64,000 nt of DNA, from positions 1-64,000 of the forward strand of contig NZ_JACAWV010000022.1 in assembly GCF_013390595.1 (NCBI RefSeq). Direction: 5' to 3'. The notes beneath the pieces were generated by a model. It had not been told where the DNA came from, made no database searches, and saw only the letters and a list, made by a program, of their open reading frames with translations. This stretch comes from Rhizobium sp. RM (GTDB lineage Bacteria; Pseudomonadota; Alphaproteobacteria; Rhizobiales; Rhizobiaceae). Numbering within the stretch: position 1 is the stretch's first letter; every line of letters starts with the position of its first letter. A program made the position numbers and the translations under genes. Positions 33,882 through 44,249 of this stretch are shown here, piece by piece.

Positions 33882-35362
33882 CGCATTGCCACCCGAGGGC
33901 CGCTGGCCGGATCGACCACCGCCGGTTTTTCGACATCGACCGTGCCCGTCCAGCCGCCACCGAGCGCCTTGTGAAGCGCAATGTAATAGGTGGCGATATT
34001 GGCCTGGCTCGAGATCAGCTCTTCCTCGGCCGAATAAAGCGAGCGTTCGGCTTCGAGAACGTCCAGACGGTCGATCGCACCATCGACATTCAACTGACGC
34101 GACAGTTCGGCCGCTCTCCGGTAGGCGGCCACCGAGGCCGACAGTCTGGCGCGGCGTTGCTGCGACTGCGTCAACGCCACGACCGCATTTTCCACGTCCT
34201 CCATCGCCGACAGCACGGCCGACTGGTAAGCTACGAAATACTGGTCGCGCTGCGCCTTCGCCACATCCACGGCAGCCTTCAACTGACCGCCCTGGAAGAT
34301 CGGAATGGAAAGACTTGGCCCGAATGCCCAGCTGATCGTCGACTTTTTGCCGAGGTCGGAAACGCTGCTCGCCGTCGTGGCGATATCGCCGGTAAGGCTG
34401 ATCGACGGATAACGGTCGGCTTCCGCCTTGCCGACCTTGGCGGTGTATTGCGCCAGCGCGCGTTCTGCCGAGCGTACGTCCGGACGTCCGCTCACGACAT
34501 CGGCCGGAATGCCGATACCGGCCGCCATTTTCGGCGAGGGTATCTTGCCGGCCTTCGCCATCAGCGGCTGCAGCTCTGACGGTGCCTTGCCAAGCAGCAC
34601 GGCGAGACGGTTGACCGACTGCATGTAGGAAATGCGGTAGGAAGGAATATCCGCCTCGGTCGAAGCCGCCTGCCCTTCAGCCGTTGCGCTGTCCACGCCC
34701 GTTGCAGCCCCAGCCTGCACCTGGTCGCGGGTCAGTACGGCTGACTGGCGTTGCGATTTTGCGGTGCGCTCGGAAAGCGCCACCAGAGCCTGATATTGCC
34801 GCGCCTGAACGTAATAGGACGTGACGTCACCGATCAGTGTCACCAGCGTATCCGCCAGATCTTCGTCTGCCGCCTGTGCCGCATAACGCGCGGCTTCCGC
34901 CGAGCGCCGGTTGCCGCCGAACAGATCGATTTCCCAGCTTGCGTCGAACCCGGCCTGCGCCTGGTTGTAGACGGCCGTTTCACCGGAGCTGGCCGTGCGG
35001 TTGCGCGTGCCGGACGCGGAACCGTTGACGCTCGGGTAGAAAGCCCCCGTCTGCTGGCGATAGGTGGCGCGGGCTTCGCGAATGCGGGCCTTTGCACTGG
35101 CGACATCCAGATTACCGTCCACCGCCTGCGCGACGAGCGTGTTCAGCAAGGGATCGTTGAGCTGGCGCCACCACTCCGTCAGGTTTGGTTTCTTCGCCGC
35201 CGCCCCGGCTTTCGCGCCGCCCCCCCAGCTGGCGGGCACAACAAGATTGGGCTTCTGGTAGTCAGGGCCGACAACGCATCCGGCAAGCAGAACTGCCAAA
35301 ATGGACGCAGAGGAGGCCTTAACGCAGGTCGCAAGACCGCGCTTGAAGGTTGGATTGAGCAA
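33878..35362 (-). CDS. Outer-membrane factor of RND efflux system (NodT/OprM lipoprotein)
   Basis: About 494 residues from the TTG at 35362, preceded by AAGGA; the frame is open upstream to 35485 but overlaps the pump gene. The lipobox is ILAVLLAGCVVGPDYQKP, the hallmark of NodT/OprM-type TolC proteins. Two TolC repeats follow, each with long helices that form the periplasmic tunnel (NVDG-SSAKARIREARATYRQQ and the second half with LDVLEAERSLYSAEEELI). It completes the tripartite pump together with the adaptor and RND protein. An alternative start further upstream cannot be excluded. Confidence 0.9.
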   Translation of the reverse strand: MLNPTFKRGLATCVKASSASILAVLLAGCVVGPDYQKPNLVVPASWGGGAKAGAAAKKPNLTEWWRQLNDPLLNTLVAQAVDGNLDVASAKARIREARATYRQQTGAFYPSVNGSASGTRNRTASSGETAVYNQAQAGFDASWEIDLFGGNRRSAEAARYAAQAADEDLADTLVTLIGDVTSYYVQARQYQALVALSERTAKSQRQSAVLTRDQVQAGAATGVDSATAEGQAASTEADIPSYRISYMQSVNRLAVLLGKAPSELQPLMAKAGKIPSPKMAAGIGIPADVVSGRPDVRSAERALAQYTAKVGKAEADRYPSISLTGDIATTASSVSDLGKKSTISWAFGPSLSIPIFQGGQLKAAVDVAKAQRDQYFVAYQSAVLSAMEDVENAVVALTQSQQRRARLSASVAAYRRAAELSRQLNVDGAIDRLDVLEAERSLYSAEEELISSQANIATYYIALHKALGGGWTGTVDVEKPAVVDPASGPRVAMR

Positions 35363-35387
35363 ATGAGCGTTCCTTACGCTGGGGTGG

Positions 35388-38300
35388 TTATTCTGCCGGC
35401 GCGACGGGGATCGCGGCGGGTGTTGCGGCTTTCGACCTGAAGATCCTGCGCACGATGACGAACAGCAGCGGAATGAAGAACACACCCAGCACCGTTGCCG
35501 AAATCATGCCGCCCATAACGCCGATACCGATCGAGTTCTGTGCACCGGAGCCAGCGCCATCGGCAACCGCCAGCGGCAACACGCCGAGGATGAAGGCAAG
35601 CGAGGTCATCAGGATCGGGCGAAGACGCTGGCGTGCGGCCTCGAGCGTTGCTTCCACCAGGCCCTTGCCATGCGCCTGCTGTTCGATGGCGAATTCCACG
35701 ATCAGGATCGCGTTCTTCGCGGCAAGACCGATGGTCGTCAGCAGACCGACCTTGAAGTAGACGTCGTTGGTCTGCCCGAACATGGTTGCCGCAACCACCG
35801 CCCCGAAAATGCCGATCGGCACAGACAGGAGAACGGCAAAGGGAATGGTCAGGCTTTCGTAAAGTGCTGCCAGCGCCAGAAACACCACCAGAACCGAGAT
35901 CGCATAAAGCTGCAGGGCCTGGTTGCCGGAAAGGCGCTCCTGCGCCGACAGGCCGGTCCATTCATGCGCATAACCGGCCGGCAGCTCCGCCATCAGGCTG
36001 TCAACCGACGACATGGCTGTACCCGAGCTGACACCGGCTGCGGCCGACCCCTGGATTTCCACGGCAGACGCACCGTTGTAACGTTCCAGACGCGGCGAAC
36101 CATAGGTCCATTTGCCCGTCGAAAAGGACGAGAATGGCACCATCGTCTCGCTGGAATTACGGGCATACCAGCGGCTGAGGTCTTCAGGCTGCATGCGGAA
36201 ATCCGTTGCACCCTGCACGTAGACCGGCTTCACGCGGCCACGGTCGATGAAGTCGTTGACATAGGTTCCGCCCCACGCGGTCGACAGCGTGGTGTTGATG
36301 TCGGAGAGGTCGAGGCCGAGCGCGCTCGCCTTCTTGTCATCGATCTGGATCGAATATTGCGGCGTGTCTTCCTGGCCGTTCGGTCGCGTTCCGCTCAGCT
36401 GCTTATCCTTGGCGGCAGCGGCGAGAAGCTGGTTTCGGACATCGATCAGTTGCGCGTGACCGGCACTGTTGTTGTCCATCAGGTAGAACGAGAAGCCGCC
36501 GGATGTGCCGAAGCCGGGAATGGCCGGAGGCTGCAATGCAAAAGCGCTGCCATCGGTAAATCTGGAGAATGCCGCCATGGCGCGACCGGCAATGGCACCG
36601 GCTTTCGCCTTGTCATCCGTACGTCCGGCAAAATCCTTCAGGCTGACGAAAGCGATGCCGACGTTCTGGCCCGCGCCGCCGAAGCTGAAGCCGACGGAAG
36701 ACATCACGCCTTCGACATAGTCCTTCTCGTCATTGAGGAAGTAGTTGGTGACGTCGTCCAGCATCTTGCGGGTCCGGTCCTCGGTCGCACCCGGCGGAAG
36801 CTGGACGCTGGCGATGAGCACACCCTGGTCTTCATCCGGAATGAACGAGGATTCCATGCGCGTGAAGACAAGTCCCGTGACGACGACGATGGCCGCAAAG
36901 ATCACCAGGAATACCGGGCTGCGGCGAATGATGCCGCCGACGCTTTTCTGGTAGCCCTGGGTGGTCTTTTCAAAGCCGCGGTTGAACCAGCCGAAAATGC
37001 CCTTGTTCTTTGCGTCATGCTTGGGTGGACGCAACAGCGTTGCGCAGAGCGCTGGTGTGAAGATCAGGGCAACGCCGACCGAAAGGACCATGGCCGAAAC
37101 GATGGTGACCGAGAACTGGCGATAAATGATGCCGACCGATCCGGAGAAGAACGCCATGGGAATGAACACGGCCGACAGCACCGTAGCGATGCCGATCAGC
37201 GCGCTGGAAATTTCCTTCATCGACTTGATCGTGGCGGCCTTGGGGTCCAGCCCCTCCTCCTCCATGACGCGCTCGACGTTTTCGACAACGACAATCGCGT
37301 CGTCCACCAGAAGGCCGATGGCCAGCACCATGCCGAACATCGTCAGTGTGTTGATGGAGTAACCGAACAGCGACAGGATGCCGAAGGTCCCAAGCAGCAC
37401 GACGGGAACGGCAAGGGTGGGAATGATGGTTGCGCGGAAGCTCTGCAGGAACACGAACATCACGACGAAGACCAGAACGATGGCTTCACCAAGCGTCTTG
37501 ACCACGTCTTCAATCGACAGTTCCACGAACGGGGTCGTGTCGTAGGGGTAAACCACTTCGACATTCTGCGGCATCGTCGGCTTCAGCGCCTCGATGGCCG
37601 CCTTGACGCCGTTGGCGGTGTCAATGGCGTTGGCGCCGGTGGCGAGATTGACGCCGAGACCGCTGGCCGGCTGGCCATTGTATTTCGTCGTGGTGGTGTA
37701 GCTTTCCGCGCCGAGTTCGACGGTTGCCACGTCGCTCATCTGCACGACGGAGCCGTCCGTCAGGCTTTTAAGAATGATGTTCCTGAATTCTTCAGGGGTC
37801 TGGAGACGGCTTTTCGCCGTAACCGTGGCGTTGAGCTGCTGGCCTTTGCGCTGCGGCGCGGCACCGAGCTGCCCGGCCGAAACCTGGGTGTTCTGGGCCT
37901 CGATGGCCGAGGTGACATCGCCAACCGTCAGCGAATATTTCGACAGTTTGTCCGGGTCCAGCCAGATGCGCATGGCATAGCCGGAGCCGAACATCTGAGT
38001 GTCGCCAACGCCTTCAACGCGGGCAATGCGGTCCTTCAGCGTGCTGTCGATATAGTCGGAAATATCCGTGGAGCTGAGTTTGCCGTCCGTCGATACGAAG
38101 GCGGCGATCAGCAGGAAGCTGGAGGTCGACTTCGTCACGGTGATGCCGGCCGTCTGAACGGCCGTGGGCAGGTTGGACTCCACCTGCTGCAGCTTGTTCT
38201 GCACCTGCATCTGCGCGACATCGGGGTCGGCCTTGTTGGTGAAGGTCAGCTCGATCGAGGCTTCGCCGGTCGATGTGGACGTGGCAGTCATGTAGTCGAG

Positions 38301-38522
38301 ATTGTCGATGCCGGTCATGCCCTGCTCGATGACCTTGGTCACCGAGTTTTCGACCGTCTGGGCGTCAGCGCCGGAATAGCTGGCGCTGATCGTTACCGAG
38401 GTCGGGGCGATCTGCGGATATTGCGAGATCGAGAGACCGGTGATCGACAACACGCCTGCCAGCATCACGCAGACGGCGATCACCCATGCGAAGATGGGGC
38501 GGTTGATGAAGAACAGAGACAT
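35388..38522 (-). CDS. RND multidrug efflux pump, HAE1 family (AcrB/MexB-like)
   Basis: 1044 residues, the usual size. It begins [23 protein letters not shown], as in AcrB and MexB. The proton-relay aspartates in helix 4 are in [21 protein letters not shown], and [22 protein letters not shown] precedes them. Two large periplasmic loops lie between helices 1-2 and 7-8. It should export hydrophobic or amphipathic drugs and plant phenolics using the proton gradient. Its ATG overlaps the adaptor stop by one base. In Agrobacterium several such pumps (ame, ife, acr) exist; I do not assign a name. Confidence 0.95.
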   Translation of the reverse strand: MSLFFINRPIFAWVIAVCVMLAGVLSITGLSISQYPQIAPTSVTISASYSGADAQTVENSVTKVIEQGMTGIDNLDYMTATSTSTGEASIELTFTNKADPDVAQMQVQNKLQQVESNLPTAVQTAGITVTKSTSSFLLIAAFVSTDGKLSSTDISDYIDSTLKDRIARVEGVGDTQMFGSGYAMRIWLDPDKLSKYSLTVGDVTSAIEAQNTQVSAGQLGAAPQRKGQQLNATVTAKSRLQTPEEFRNIILKSLTDGSVVQMSDVATVELGAESYTTTTKYNGQPASGLGVNLATGANAIDTANGVKAAIEALKPTMPQNVEVVYPYDTTPFVELSIEDVVKTLGEAIVLVFVVMFVFLQSFRATIIPTLAVPVVLLGTFGILSLFGYSINTLTMFGMVLAIGLLVDDAIVVVENVERVMEEEGLDPKAATIKSMKEISSALIGIATVLSAVFIPMAFFSGSVGIIYRQFSVTIVSAMVLSVGVALIFTPALCATLLRPPKHDAKNKGIFGWFNRGFEKTTQGYQKSVGGIIRRSPVFLVIFAAIVVVTGLVFTRMESSFIPDEDQGVLIASVQLPPGATEDRTRKMLDDVTNYFLNDEKDYVEGVMSSVGFSFGGAGQNVGIAFVSLKDFAGRTDDKAKAGAIAGRAMAAFSRFTDGSAFALQPPAIPGFGTSGGFSFYLMDNNSAGHAQLIDVRNQLLAAAAKDKQLSGTRPNGQEDTPQYSIQIDDKKASALGLDLSDINTTLSTAWGGTYVNDFIDRGRVKPVYVQGATDFRMQPEDLSRWYARNSSETMVPFSSFSTGKWTYGSPRLERYNGASAVEIQGSAAAGVSSGTAMSSVDSLMAELPAGYAHEWTGLSAQERLSGNQALQLYAISVLVVFLALAALYESLTIPFAVLLSVPIGIFGAVVAATMFGQTNDVYFKVGLLTTIGLAAKNAILIVEFAIEQQAHGKGLVEATLEAARQRLRPILMTSLAFILGVLPLAVADGAGSGAQNSIGIGVMGGMISATVLGVFFIPLLFVIVRRIFRSKAATPAAIPVAPAE

Positions 38523-39745
38523 CAGTGCTGCGCCTCCGTCAGGCTGGCGACCTTGTTGGGCGTGTTGATGGACGCAGCCTTGAGTTCGCCGGTCGCATTG
38601 TCGATGGTTACTTCCTTCACGTCGACATCCTGGCCGATCTGCGTGCGCTGCGTACCCTCGACGATCACCCGGTCGCCATCTTCGACACCTGCTGTCACCA
38701 GCCAGTTGTTGCCGATGCTGCGGTCCACCGTCAGGACGCGCTCTTCGACCTTGTTGTCCTTGCTGACGAAACGTGCGGTCGGCTCACCCTTGGTGTTGCG
38801 CGACACGCCGCGCTGCGGCACCAGATAGCTGTTTGGCGCAACGCCTTCCTGGATCACGGCACGCACATACATGCCCGGCAGCACGATGCGGTCGGGGTTT
38901 GGAAACTGCGCGCGAAGTTTGACGGTACCGGCCGATTCATCGACCGTCGCCTCGGCAAATTCCACCGTGCCGGTCTTGGCGTATTCCTTGCCGTTGTCGA
39001 GTTTCAGATTGACCGAAACGTTGATGCCCGAAAAACGCAACTGCCCCGCATCGACGGCCTCTCTGAGATCGAGGATCTTCGAGCTGGCCTGCGTCACATC
39101 GACATTGATCGGATCGAGGCTTCTGATCGTTGTCAGCGCCGTGGTCTGCTCCGCCGTGACAAGCGCGCCGACAGTAATGGCCGAGGCATCGACGCGGCCG
39201 GAAATCGGCGCGCGGATCTTGGTGTATTCGAGATTGATGCGGGCTGTCTCGACGCTCGCCTTGGCCGACGCGACATCCGCCTTGGCCTGTGCCAGCGTCG
39301 ACTTCGCGTCTTCGAGGTCCTGCTCGCTAACGGCGTTGTTCGATGTCAGGCGACCGTAACGGTCGACCTTGGCCTGTGCGCTCGGCAGAGCCCCTTCCGC
39401 CTTCTGCAGCGAGGCAACGGCGCTGTCATAGCTCGCCTGGTAGGTCGCGGGGTCGAGTTCGTAGAGGACGTCGCCCGCCTTCACCTCGCTGCCCTCCTTG
39501 AAATTGCGTTTGCGGATAATGCCGCCGACCTGCGGGCGGACCTCTGCTTCCAGCGAAGCGGATGTCCGGCCCGGCAGCTCCGCCGTAATGGCCACGTCCT
39601 GCGGGTTCAGCACCACGACACTGACATTGGGCTTGGCGGCTGCGGCCGGTGGAGTTGCCGCTTTTTCGTCGCTGCAGGCGGCAAGCGCTGCACACACAAA
39701 AAACGCGAAACCTGCTGCAAAAATGGGTTTTGATCTGGGGGGCAC
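38522..39745 (-). CDS. RND periplasmic adaptor subunit
   Basis: 407 residues. The signal and lipobox-like segment is [22 protein letters not shown], so it is probably a lipoprotein of the inner membrane. HlyD/AcrA features follow: [31 protein letters not shown], coiled-coil hairpin (about residues 105-185, [20 protein letters not shown] then a second helix), then beta-barrel and membrane-proximal domains. It links the pump to the outer-membrane channel. First gene of the operon, 79 bases from the divergent TetR gene. Confidence 0.93.
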   Translation of the reverse strand: MPPRSKPIFAAGFAFFVCAALAACSDEKAATPPAAAAKPNVSVVVLNPQDVAITAELPGRTSASLEAEVRPQVGGIIRKRNFKEGSEVKAGDVLYELDPATYQASYDSAVASLQKAEGALPSAQAKVDRYGRLTSNNAVSEQDLEDAKSTLAQAKADVASAKASVETARINLEYTKIRAPISGRVDASAITVGALVTAEQTTALTTIRSLDPINVDVTQASSKILDLREAVDAGQLRFSGINVSVNLKLDNGKEYAKTGTVEFAEATVDESAGTVKLRAQFPNPDRIVLPGMYVRAVIQEGVAPNSYLVPQRGVSRNTKGEPTARFVSKDNKVEERVLTVDRSIGNNWLVTAGVEDGDRVIVEGTQRTQIGQDVDVKEVTIDNATGELKAASINTPNKVASLTEAQH

Positions 39746-39776
39746 GGGTGTTTACCTTTTTCTGTAACGGTGGGTA

Positions 39777-39804
39777 CAAATAATCAATTTGCGGTAAGAG
39801 TCAA
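39777..39804 (-). promoter_or_regulatory. Promoter/operator of the efflux operon
   Basis: On the minus strand a -35 TTGACT lies at 39804-39799. The inverted repeat CAAAT-AATCA-ATTTG (39777-39791) covers the spacer and -10 area. A TetR dimer on it would block the pump genes and could also restrain the divergent tetR gene at 39825. Confidence 0.5.
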
Positions 39805-39824
39805 CGCGTGGTAGGAAAACGACC

Positions 39825-40475
39825 ATGGAAAATGCACCACCCGACACGCCAGAAAAGCCGGCGGAACGCAGCCGCGGCAGGCCGAAAATCTATAGTGATG
39901 AGCAGCGTCGACAGACGATTCTGGACGAGGCGCGGCGCACCTTCACCGAGGAAGGTTTTCGCCGCACGACCATCGCCAAGGTCGCGGCGCGCTGCAAAAT
40001 TTCGAAGCAGACCATCTACGAATCGTTTGAGAGCAAGGTCGATCTGTTCAAGGCCGTGGTGGGCGATCACCGCCGCATGATGCTGGACCTGCCCCGCCCT
40101 GCCGATGAAGATGCACCTGTCGATATCGTCATCGAACGTATCTTTCGCATCGATATCGACGAGGAAATGGATGCGGAACGCGACAGCTTTCTCTCGATCA
40201 TTTTTGCCGAGTCGAAAGAAGTGCCTGAACTGTTCGATTTCATCCGCGACGAAGGCGCCGATCCTTCAAGGCGCGATTTGGTCGACTGGCTGAAAAATCA
40301 GATCGAGCGTGGGAGGCTGAAGATCGACAACCCCGAAAGTGGGGCGCGCATGCTGATGGATATGCTGCTCGGCCCAACCGGACCCGGCCGCCGCGACTGG
40401 GCCACATTGGAAGACCGCCGCCGTCACCTCAGATGGTGCATCGACTTCTTCATGGCCTCGGCCGCGGCCAGGTGA
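39825..40475 (+). CDS. TetR-family regulator of the efflux operon
   Basis: 216 residues. The HTH is RRQTILDEARRTFTEEGFRRTTIAKVAARCKISKQTIYESFESKVDLFKAVV (about residues 25-75), standard for TetR. The C-terminal helical domain is acidic and matches a TetR_C type with RDLVDWLKNQIERGRLKIDNPE. Divergent position next to the adaptor gene is the usual place for the local repressor of an RND pump; ligand release would induce the pump. The protein does not look like the AmeR repressor as I remember it, so the pump should not be called AmeABC on position alone. Confidence 0.92.
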   Translation: MENAPPDTPEKPAERSRGRPKIYSDEQRRQTILDEARRTFTEEGFRRTTIAKVAARCKISKQTIYESFESKVDLFKAVVGDHRRMMLDLPRPADEDAPVDIVIERIFRIDIDEEMDAERDSFLSIIFAESKEVPELFDFIRDEGADPSRRDLVDWLKNQIERGRLKIDNPESGARMLMDMLLGPTGPGRRDWATLEDRRRHLRWCIDFFMASAAAR

Positions 40476-40512
40476 CGGATGCGGTGATCGCGTAAAGGAA
40501 CGAACCGCCGCC

Positions 40513-41040
40513 ATGACACGTCCTTACTATGAAGCGGCCATTCAGGCACTCGGGATCATGGAGGCGCTTGCGGCCTACGATCCACATATCGCCGGAACAC
40601 CCCCTCTGGGTGTGCATACCGAAAAGAGCGATATCGACATCCTGTGCCATGCGACTGACCAGCAATCCTTCCTGCGGGACGTCGTAAATTTATATGGAGA
40701 CCGCAAGGCGTTTTGTGTCTGGCAGTGGACGTCGAGCGAGCAGCCAATCATCGCAAGCTTTACTGCAGAAGATTGGGACTTCGAAATATTTGCCAGCCGC
40801 CTCCCTGTGATCGAACAGGCGGGATGGCGTCATTTTCAGATCGAGAAACGCCTTCTCGCCCTCGGCGGCAATGCATTCAAAACGAAAATTCTCTCGCTCC
40901 GAAGCGAGGGATTGAAAACCGAACCGGCGTTCTGGAGCGCTCTGCAGTCCGCCGGTGATCCCTATCTGGGATTGCTGGACCTTGAGGCTGCTTCGGACGA
41001 GGAACTGCGCGGCAGGCTCGCCGAAGCCGGATTTGTGTGA
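40513..41040 (+). CDS. DUF4269-family protein (nucleotidyltransferase-like)
   Basis: 175 residues. The segment IAGTPPLGVHTEKSDIDILCHATD matches the DUF4269 pattern and resembles the GS-x-DxD active site of nucleotidyltransferases, with two acidic residues in SDIDI and a third in DWDFEIFA. FQIEKRLLALGG and KILSLRSEGLKTEPAFW follow as in the family. Function is not established. It begins 37 bases after tetR on the same strand. Confidence 0.82.
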   Translation: MTRPYYEAAIQALGIMEALAAYDPHIAGTPPLGVHTEKSDIDILCHATDQQSFLRDVVNLYGDRKAFCVWQWTSSEQPIIASFTAEDWDFEIFASRLPVIEQAGWRHFQIEKRLLALGGNAFKTKILSLRSEGLKTEPAFWSALQSAGDPYLGLLDLEAASDEELRGRLAEAGFV

Positions 41041-41083
41041 CGGCTGGATATGGAATCTGCTGCAAAAGCTCTACGCTCCACCT

Positions 41084-41120
41084 AAAAAAACGCCCCGGAA
41101 TGCGCTGGCATCCGGGGCGT
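41084..41120 (-). terminator. Strong terminator after the first hydrolase gene
   Basis: ACGCCCCGGA and TCCGGGGCGT form a perfect 10-bp stem around an 11-base loop, with seven T following on the minus strand. It ends the hydrolase pair and may also limit read-through from the DUF4269 gene. Confidence 0.9.
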
Positions 41121-41128
41121 CTGTCTTG

Positions 41129-42094
41129 TCATGCGGCTGTCTGTGTCTTGGCCGTCGATGTATCAGTCAGATGTTTTCCGAAGAACGGTACGATTTCCTT
41201 GAGCGCCTTGCCCACGGGTCCAGGCTTGTCGTAGAGGTCGTAATGCGACCAGTCTTCCAGCGAGACCAACTGGCGGTCTGCCGATGCTGTTGCGCGGCCG
41301 TAGATCTCCATGCCGTCCCGATACGCGCCGAATGCGCCGACCTTCTGGCCGATCACGACCATGACCGGCTGGGTCAGCAGGGTTTCGGCAAATGCAAAGG
41401 CATCCCATGCCAGTGTTTTCTGCGCGTGTGAGAACAGCATTCTTGTCCAGCCGCCGGGCTGTCTGCCGCGCTCCGTCTTGTAATAGTCGGTCGCTTCGAA
41501 CACGTCGCGTTCGGTCAGTCCGTTCTCCCGGGCAACATCGGGGCTTGCCGGCAGCAGCTCGTTGACCTGTAACTCCCCGCCACGTGCCTCGATCGTTCGT
41601 TGCGCCGCCATGGCGCTGAGCGCGCCGAGCGGATTGTATCCGCTGAAACCTTCGCGGAACAACCGGCCGATATTGACGCCGGTGATGCTGACGACGGCCT
41701 TGATGCGCTTTTCCGTCAGGGTGGCGTTGAGGGCGTAACCACCGCCGCCGCACACCCCGAGCACGCCGATCCGGTCGTCATCGACATAAGGCAGGCTTAC
41801 CAGATAATCGATCACCCTGCTGACGTCTTCGACACGCTGCGTCGGGTCCTCTATCCAGCGCGGCGCTCCGCCTGAAGCCCCTTGAAAACTTGCGTCATAG
41901 GCAATGACCACATAGCCCTGTTCGGCCAGAGCCTTGCCATAGACATTGCCCGAAGTCTGCTCCTTGCAGCTTCCGAAGGGGTGGATGCTGACGATGGCGG
42001 GATATGTTCTGGTTTCCACGAAACCAGGCGGAAAGTGAATGTCCGCCGCAATATGCCAGGCCATGTCGGCATTCTGAATCTGTACGGTTTTCAT
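41129..42094 (-). CDS. Alpha/beta hydrolase, dienelactone-hydrolase-like (copy 1)
   Basis: 321 residues. YPAIVSIHPFGSCKEQTSG holds the oxyanion region and VLGVCGGGGYALNA the nucleophile elbow GVCGGG, where a cysteine replaces the usual serine. LVSLEDWSHYDLYDKP has the histidine near the end, and VVIGQKVGAFGAYRDG the acidic strand. The cysteine elbow is seen in dienelactone hydrolases and in the YcjY-type group. It is a paralogue of the next gene (about 40% by eye, same length and motifs), downstream of it in the same transcript, 65 bases apart. Substrate unknown. Confidence 0.85.
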   Translation of the reverse strand: MKTVQIQNADMAWHIAADIHFPPGFVETRTYPAIVSIHPFGSCKEQTSGNVYGKALAEQGYVVIAYDASFQGASGGAPRWIEDPTQRVEDVSRVIDYLVSLPYVDDDRIGVLGVCGGGGYALNATLTEKRIKAVVSITGVNIGRLFREGFSGYNPLGALSAMAAQRTIEARGGELQVNELLPASPDVARENGLTERDVFEATDYYKTERGRQPGGWTRMLFSHAQKTLAWDAFAFAETLLTQPVMVVIGQKVGAFGAYRDGMEIYGRATASADRQLVSLEDWSHYDLYDKPGPVGKALKEIVPFFGKHLTDTSTAKTQTAA

Positions 42095-42159
42095 GATCTT
42101 TCTCCCGAAAAGCAGGAGCGCCTCGTCTGCCCGTTTCGCTCATGCGAGGCGCGCTGTTG

Positions 42160-43104
42160 TTATTCTGCAGCCGCTCTGGCGACCGATCCTTCAAGCGTCC
42201 GTGTGAAGAAAGGGGCGAGAACCGACACGGCCTCGTCGACGTATTTTTCGCCGTCATACAGCTCCATGTGGTTGGCACCTTCAACGACATGCAGCGACTT
42301 GTCTCGGCTTGCGGCACGCTTCAGGAGGTCATCGCTCATCCACTTGCTTCCGGCCTTGCTGCCGGCAACGACCTGCAACGGCTGTGTCAGATAAACCTCG
42401 GCCATGTGGTAGGCGTCATAGGTGATGATCTGGTTGAGGCTGCGCAGCGTCGCAAAACCGGGTGCGGTCGGGCATTCGGCGCGGGGCGTGTGGTAATATT
42501 CCCATGCCTGACGCAGTTCTTCATTCGGCGAGTCCTCTTCCTTCAGCGGAGCAAGCGGCATCTGTCCCTTCTGGGCGCTTGCCGCATCGGCCGTACGGGC
42601 ATTCGATCCCGCCTCGATATAGGGCAAGGCGTCGATGTCCTTGACGTTGTTTTCCCAGCCGTTGCGGAACATCGAGCCGATGTTGACCGCGCTCACTGTG
42701 CCAACGGCCTTGATGCGGCGGTCCTGAATGGCGGCGTTGGCGGTGTAACCGGCGCCGGCGCAGATGCCCATCGCGCCGATGCGGGTCTGGTCGATATAGG
42801 CAAGCGTCGTCAGGTAATCGATAACGGCGCTGACATCTTCCGTGCGGATATACGGGTTTTCGAGCTGGCGCGGCTCACCGCCGCTTTCGCCCTGATAGGA
42901 GGCGTCATAGGCAATCGTCACGAAACCTGCTTCGGCAAGCTTGCGGGCATAGGTGCCGGCGGTCTGTTCCTTCACGCCGCCGCCGGGATGGGAGACGACG
43001 ATGGCGGGATACTGGCGGTTCTCATCAAAGCCTGCGGGGAAGTTGATGACGGCCGACATGGTGATTTCAGGGTTATTCGAATTGGTGAAGCTGATCTTTC
43101 CCAT
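42160..43104 (-). CDS. Alpha/beta hydrolase, dienelactone-hydrolase-like (copy 2)
   Basis: 314 residues from the ATG at 43104 (MGKISFTNSNNPEITMSAVI), which has AAGGAGGAT at proper spacing; an ATG two codons earlier is too close to that site. Motifs match copy 1: YPAIVVSHPGGGVKEQTAG, then IGAMGICAGAGYTANAAI with a GICAGA cysteine elbow, and GANHMELYDGEKYVD with the histidine. It is the first gene of the pair and faces a LysR gene with two candidate operators between them. Confidence 0.87.
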   Translation of the reverse strand: MGKISFTNSNNPEITMSAVINFPAGFDENRQYPAIVVSHPGGGVKEQTAGTYARKLAEAGFVTIAYDASYQGESGGEPRQLENPYIRTEDVSAVIDYLTTLAYIDQTRIGAMGICAGAGYTANAAIQDRRIKAVGTVSAVNIGSMFRNGWENNVKDIDALPYIEAGSNARTADAASAQKGQMPLAPLKEEDSPNEELRQAWEYYHTPRAECPTAPGFATLRSLNQIITYDAYHMAEVYLTQPLQVVAGSKAGSKWMSDDLLKRAASRDKSLHVVEGANHMELYDGEKYVDEAVSVLAPFFTRTLEGSVARAAAE

Positions 43105-43176
43105 GGTCATATCCTCCTTGTTGGTCTGGTCTGTCGTGCACCAGAAGGGATGACTGGAAATATAGATCCATCTCAC

Positions 43177-43193
43177 CTATCACTCTATGATAG
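43177..43193. promoter_or_regulatory. LysR operator candidate, upstream site
   Basis: CTATCA-CTCTA-TGATAG is a perfect 6-bp inverted repeat, 73 bases from the hydrolase start and 33 bases from the LysR start. It shares TATCA with the second site at 43209. Confidence 0.55.
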
Positions 43194-43208
43194 AGAATTG
43201 CATGAACC

Positions 43209-43224
43209 TATCACTGAGGTGATA
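43209..43224. promoter_or_regulatory. LysR operator candidate over the lysR ribosome binding site
   Basis: TATCAC-N4-GTGATA is a perfect 6-bp inverted repeat that ends one base before the lysR ATG and contains its GAGGTGAT ribosome binding site. Binding would repress the regulator's own translation or initiation. Confidence 0.6.
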
Positions 43225-43225
43225 A

Positions 43226-44119
43226 ATGAAACGCGATGAAATGGCGGATCTGACGGCTTTTGTCGTTGTGGCGGAAGAGCGCAACTTCACCCGCGCCGCG
43301 CTGAAACTCGGCCTGTCCCAGTCCGCATTGAGCGGCATCGTCAGGCGGCTGGAAGAAAGGCTCGGCGTGCGGCTTCTGGCGCGCACCACCCGCAGCGTCG
43401 CGCCGACCGAAGCCGGGGAACGGCTGGTGCAGACGCTGGCGCCGATGCTGCGCGATCTCGACCAGCGCATTTCCGAACTCAGCGAGTTCCGCGACAGTCC
43501 GGCCGGCACGATCCGCATCACCTCGGTCGAACATGCGGCAAAAACCATCATCCGCCCCGCCGTCACCAGACTGCTGAGCCGGTATCCCGACATCAATGTC
43601 GAGGTCGTCGTCGATTACGGGCTGGTCGATGTCGTCGCCGACCGTTTCGATGCGGGTGTTCGTCTGGGAGAGCAGGTCGCGAAGGACATGATTGCCGTGC
43701 GGATGAGCCCGGATGTACCGATGGCGATCGTTGGCTCCCCTGCTTATTTTAAGCGGCACCCGCTCCCGGAAAATCCCGAACAGCTTGTCGATCATCGCGC
43801 CATCAATTTGCGGCTGCCGACCACAGGCGTGCTGAACGCGTGGCGGTTTATCGACAAGGGGCGTGAGATCAGGGTCCATGTCGATGGTCCGCTGGTCTTC
43901 AATACGATTGAACTGATCCTCGATGCGGCAATCGACGGGCTGGGGCTGGCCTATCTGCCGCTCGATCAGGTGACCGGGCATATATCCGCCGGCCGTCTCG
44001 TCAGGACGCTGGAGGAGAGCACGCCTCCCCTGCCCGGTTACCACCTCTATTACCCAAGCCGCCGACACTCCTCCCCGGCCTTCAACCTGTTTGTCGACGC
44101 GGTTCGCCACCGAAGCTGA
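43226..44119 (+). CDS. LysR-family transcriptional regulator
   Basis: 297 residues. The HTH is MKRDEMADLTAFVVVAEERNFTRAALKLGLSQSALSGIVRRLEERLGVRLLARTTRSV (about 1-58); a periplasmic-binding-like effector domain fills the rest. It belongs to the group that often controls adjacent oxidoreductase or hydrolase genes. Divergent from the hydrolase pair with two symmetrical sites between, so it probably controls them and itself. Confidence 0.93.
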   Translation: MKRDEMADLTAFVVVAEERNFTRAALKLGLSQSALSGIVRRLEERLGVRLLARTTRSVAPTEAGERLVQTLAPMLRDLDQRISELSEFRDSPAGTIRITSVEHAAKTIIRPAVTRLLSRYPDINVEVVVDYGLVDVVADRFDAGVRLGEQVAKDMIAVRMSPDVPMAIVGSPAYFKRHPLPENPEQLVDHRAINLRLPTTGVLNAWRFIDKGREIRVHVDGPLVFNTIELILDAAIDGLGLAYLPLDQVTGHISAGRLVRTLEESTPPLPGYHLYYPSRRHSSPAFNLFVDAVRHRS

Positions 44120-44249
44120 AAACCTTCTTTGTGCCTCGTTTGGTGCTGATCCGGCGGATGCCATCAGCACCGCAATGCCAGTGCCGTCTTGTCTTGTGGC
44201 TGTGCCCTTGCGACCCCAAATAGCCGGGAGACATTTGCAGCGAGTATCC

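Noticed and set aside
35670..38828. 1052-codon open frame on the plus strand
   Set aside because: It is the antisense of the RND pump gene, rich in His/Gly/Arg, without any domain. High GC with biased third positions keeps such frames open.
32676..40475. Naming the efflux genes ameABC/ameR
   Set aside because: The TetR protein does not resemble AmeR as remembered, and several homologous pumps exist in Agrobacterium.
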